Part shown: positions 8,601-9,265 of the stretch, one piece after another
Numbering within the stretch: position 1 is the stretch's first letter
Layout: every line of letters starts with the position of its first letter
Assembly: GCA_900768675.1 (NCBI GenBank)
Contig: CAAGDT010000249.1
Span: 1-9,265 of the forward strand
Length of the DNA stretch: 9,265 bases
Source of the DNA: Oscillospiraceae bacterium
GTDB taxonomy: Bacteria > Bacillota > Clostridia > Oscillospirales > Ruminococcaceae
Reading direction: 5' to 3'
Position numbers and translations under genes: made by a program
The notes under the pieces: model-generated
Told to the model about the DNA's origin: nothing
Seen by the model: only the letters and a program-made list of their open reading frames with translations
Database searches by the model: none

Positions 8601-9265
8601 TTGGCGTTTGTTTCTATTTTATTTATGAGCAGCGGTGCGCAGACGCTTGTATCGGTTACGCTTATGCCGTTAAGTACAATATCCTTTAAGGTTATGTTTG
8701 AAATAGATTCTGAGCCTGTTCCCGCAACAGTTCCGCAGACAAGCGCACCCGAGCCGCCGTAATTGCCTACTGTTCCCATGAAAGTGGCGCCTGTTACGGT
8801 AAGATCTGCGCTGACATTCTTGAAAAGACCGCAGTGCATAAGGTAGTGCTGGGAATTGCTGTCTATGGTTGAACGAGACTTTTCGTCGGTATTGCCCTTA
8901 TCATTCGCCACACTCTCGCTGCCCTCAATACCGCTGTTATTGAAAACAAAGGTACAGCCGTTCTCTATGGTAATAGTTGAGGCAAGGTCAGCGGGATAGT
9001 AGGAATAGCCCGTCATATCATAGTCGCCTTTTGTAATTGTATTGGTTATCGAGCTTGTAAAATACTGCTTTAAATTGGAATAGGCGTAGCTATAAACGCT
9101 CCAGAGCATAAGGTTATCCGCCGGAGATTTGCTTTCCTTATTTCTGATAACGTCAAGATTATAGTAATACCTTGTGTAGCTGTTGGAAATAGCCCTGCCC
9201 GTCTGATTCTGGTAGGTGTTGCAGTTGCTTCCGTCCATAATTACAGAGTCGCCGCTTGTGTGGAT
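2588..9265 (-). CDS. Giant repetitive, probably secreted beta-helix (GLUG-like) protein, 5' end outside window
   Basis: The frame is open to the right edge: nine sense codons (IHTSGDSVI) precede the first visible Met at 9236-9238, so that Met is internal and the real start, with any signal peptide or membrane anchor, is not seen. Numbering from that Met gives 2216 residues, ending in TAA. Residues 1-85 are Asn/Ser/Tyr rich. A first strand-rich block (about 85-290) carries a GLF turn at 137-139. A second opens near 422 with GTYNDPYVITSAKQL, then LPNSFSGIG near 520 and rungs SGLIG (605) and GGYIG (644). A third follows LSPGFRGIG (about 867), with GG[LIVF]xG rungs near 975, 1010, 1040, 1092, 1133, 1168, 1204, 1240 and 1280. 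These are typical of right-handed beta-helix surface proteins. Residues 1330-2216 lack rungs and include EKMLKFDF near 1585 and YSYLRTAAEWQDAINGG near 1630. No LPxTG anchor or C-terminal membrane segment is visible. Adhesion or surface display is inferred; no enzymatic motif was recognised. Confidence 0.85.
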   Translation of the reverse strand: MHTSGDSVIMDGSNCNTYQNQTGRAISNSYTRYYYNLDVIRNKESKSPADNLMLWSVYSYAYSNLKQYFTSSITNTITKGDYDMTGYSYYPADLASTITIENGCTFVFNNSGIEGSESVANDKGNTDEKSRSTIDSNSQHYLMHCGLFKNVSADLTVTGATFMGTVGNYGGSGALVCGTVAGTGSESISNITLKDIVLNGISVTDTSVCAPLLINKIETNAKITVNGVKTTANSYNDIGTAASSLIGDVGGDTADNISLTFSGIILDGRELGAVFGADDDANTAVNNALTIAYGTSHSIFSSATLLNSFKYPDGSSCSAVYNFKYGEDWDSSGNPLHKVTYGMEISGTKEYVEIVNEEKNETISLQRQYIDSGYYTNPEKPESTDADYDFGKEVTRFLPYVFTASNTTASGSVHYHEIKVNYKNDTNLDAGCGTYNDPYVITSAKQLVLLANLLAANPVLDDKLVINYYSKDNYNSWCDEHTRYQYVKDEDIFYPVDNDGNIIAGKATIAVADICASLATAYYQIPNDITLPNSFSGIGKDTPFKGVICGKYNSEESRYPTIEITNFSPFIYNSQGSVVKDLNIYISANFSSFDKSCDGNSKYAGDGGSTRFYSGLIGIVTGGDNIIDRVSVTYADTTYLYVESGTNYGNFAAGGYIGVLSSGGVYFRNMDNKKLTEAQRKGIVNNYYSDFSDGEKVSGRIMLYMNPIIGRVINGFAVTESDSYSYNTATMNNGTKNYFITDINAVSGFQKLSVGADSTLSIPDSQSLFLLGCITMSGAGRASTDKYEYDSYGFKDGYMKRHGQYTDIGTSNALEDCADYKDKVMDLDTTAKTGVPYIIYTYTDANDVGKYPLSTVTNKNSTYSISFSSDTVYNLSPGFRGIGSYYVSDGAMQMAVKNVNGNGAEIKLNTKYYTYGDSKYQQYFDNAGSGSDCRRGFGLFNVFIQAEGGNVSNLKISGTVKHHIYSSPGNASVKYDNSGYSCTGGLAGVCNSSVDSTRKYLSIESLDLGELTSEACYCSGGIVGFAKNVNINIMSVSAEKLTIGKGYSSGGLIGYIYQCSSDGNGNPAAILGGADNDHRGAIGINSVTTNEGATFNDFYGCGGLIGNVKESSKLKIANFEITGEADTSTHINNAKKEGASVGGVIGAAGNNTNIELNFNNITVNRLNIGDSSKKIYSSGFIGVSYNGTGTYFDNCTLIGDPANKNYINGGYVACGFVGVLGTNATINNCRVENYNFVANRESTSVEGAGGFIGKIENNGKTITIKNSVLSDCSITSTENDSNAAKEKPVGGIAGAVLGNSKIIGYNVLMNNVKVSRTRSREISRTGDIIGYIDTGCSLKLVGLSTPKSADGTYMKKDAGTNNGELYLIYADYEGACVASECNKTSSPINNTSNVADASPYVNVNPAVSIDGTNTLTGDGVSSTALNNILKDIADGSAKAYQNVDADAAIFKDSNFSDKLSTFNTKTGAEIANDFPVIVLNDSGTNITSLLNSCIHLLTNNSKITSYTKSETDSNGNKLFDIDIACYSYNNDSNVFEREAGAASLVINNSYFTMTDDYDSAYNNRFTLIDVQYYAPDNPNDPDEKNRVAYHLYIPVYVEKMLKFDFTIGALSGTRYNSDLYLSVLGDPVLENYGTPVTAYVTYSYLRTAAEWQDAINGGENLLKSYGKSVVMNEQVFPSGTKIALVDRNRNGKAYYSDMDTAFDTVDKKLNLSSFKASDDTGFSPVSFLELLEKSADISVGDPVENGTLAKCGEDEVSEATVKIGGIYYRRKKDTDTEAYSVTVTPKEGMVVKNDILTVEESYYLSFFTESHDSFGMLNVLITCASRLGDSGMTPSRMNNTAIEDKTNSVRVILGNLYEQDVTFTTTGSEVINDDNRTITGELKTVISIKQSPDLVKSFLGSPSIHIYHGFIIEASRKEEGAVEKGVKGSPRVYGTYTIGENSYPFDFSNPDSVITIIGKDSNGDALDIKDYLKNSSNSSVTITCSDLKISYDDDTSIIDQFPERKNSNSDNGVTYSALSNLAYVEDNVGQSTISKEAPDGKNYYRDNISTVSLNYDIPALMPNELTNCGVNGLEKNGEITAVGYYNVVNVPQSDLDRAKKVKLTLSLYQKDDDKQYNQVDISSYLTGAAINGVTAAKAEQGDVFYTVIADISELTSEANSFEIPTSYSVITGDEFEKNTKVYANYKVVLEAQLLDESGSSIDNTICSDYIIYTNAKIFTEMISVG
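5265..6645 (-). repeat. Third beta-helix block: tandem GG[LIVF]xG rungs of the giant protein
   Basis: About residues 865-1325 form the most regular repeat array of the window. After the opening turn LSPGFRGIG come GGLAGVC, GGIVGFA, GGLIGYI, GGLIGNV, GGVIGAA, SGFIGVS, CGFVGVL, GGFIGKI, GGIAGAV and a weaker TGDIIGYI, spaced about 30-50 residues apart. Each is followed by alternating hydrophobic residues and Asn, for example ITIKNSVLSDCSI. At DNA level the + strand shows recurrent short words of the form ccgataa-rr-ccnc. The repeats are divergent, so they are old rather than recently amplified. Alternating hydrophobic strands plus Gly turns support a parallel beta-helix. Confidence 0.7.
6845..7985 (-). 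repeat. Second beta-helix block of the giant protein
   Basis: This stretch encodes roughly residues 420-800. It opens with a GT-x-x-DPYVI-x-S-x-x-QL signature that commonly introduces GLUG-type repeat regions in secreted bacterial proteins. A long linker and the turn LPNSFSGIG follow, then the pattern LNIYISANF and rungs SGLIGIV and GGYIGVL, each followed by Val/Ile/Tyr-rich strands. It closes with IPDSQSLFLLGCITMSG. The block boundaries are my reading and are approximate. Confidence 0.55.

Noticed and set aside
9236..9238. ATG as the start of the giant gene
   Set aside because: The frame stays open upstream to the window edge, no ribosome binding site precedes the ATG, and no signal peptide follows it.

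Overview
All coding signal in this window is on the minus strand. In transcription order (high to low coordinate) there are three units: a very large repetitive protein whose 5' end lies beyond the right edge, a GGDEF signalling protein whose 5' part is missing, and a multicopper oxidase that lacks a proper 5' end and is split by a frameshift. The moderate GC content and the protein types (giant GG-x-x-G beta-helix protein, short-PAS/GAF/GGDEF protein) suggest a Firmicute of the Ruminococcus/Oscillospiraceae type. That assignment rests on recalled sequence style, not on a search.

Layout. 2588-9265 holds one uninterrupted frame of more than 2,200 codons, built of an N-terminal Asn/Ser/Thr/Tyr-rich segment, several beta-helix-like blocks with GG[LIVF][IVA]G rungs, and a long C-terminal half with no rungs. 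1461-about 2585 encodes the end of a PAS domain, a GAF domain and an intact GGDEF (GGDEL) domain. It starts abruptly about 20 bases after the stop of the giant gene, with no visible promoter or ribosome binding site of its own. 66-1437 encodes a multicopper oxidase that begins only about 25 bases after the GGDEF stop, apparently partway through the protein, and changes frame near 523-530. Positions 1-65 hold no gene.

How they work together: the genes are co-directional and nearly abutting, but they do not look like a designed operon. Two consecutive genes lack their 5' portions and the last has at least one indel. The pattern fits a decaying or rearranged segment, or a misassembled contig. 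The 6.6 kb frame without a break argues against generally poor indel quality. I found no RNA gene, CRISPR array, insertion sequence or convincing terminator, and no convincing new multi-gene system. The most interesting content is the modular giant surface-type protein and the two abrupt junctions.
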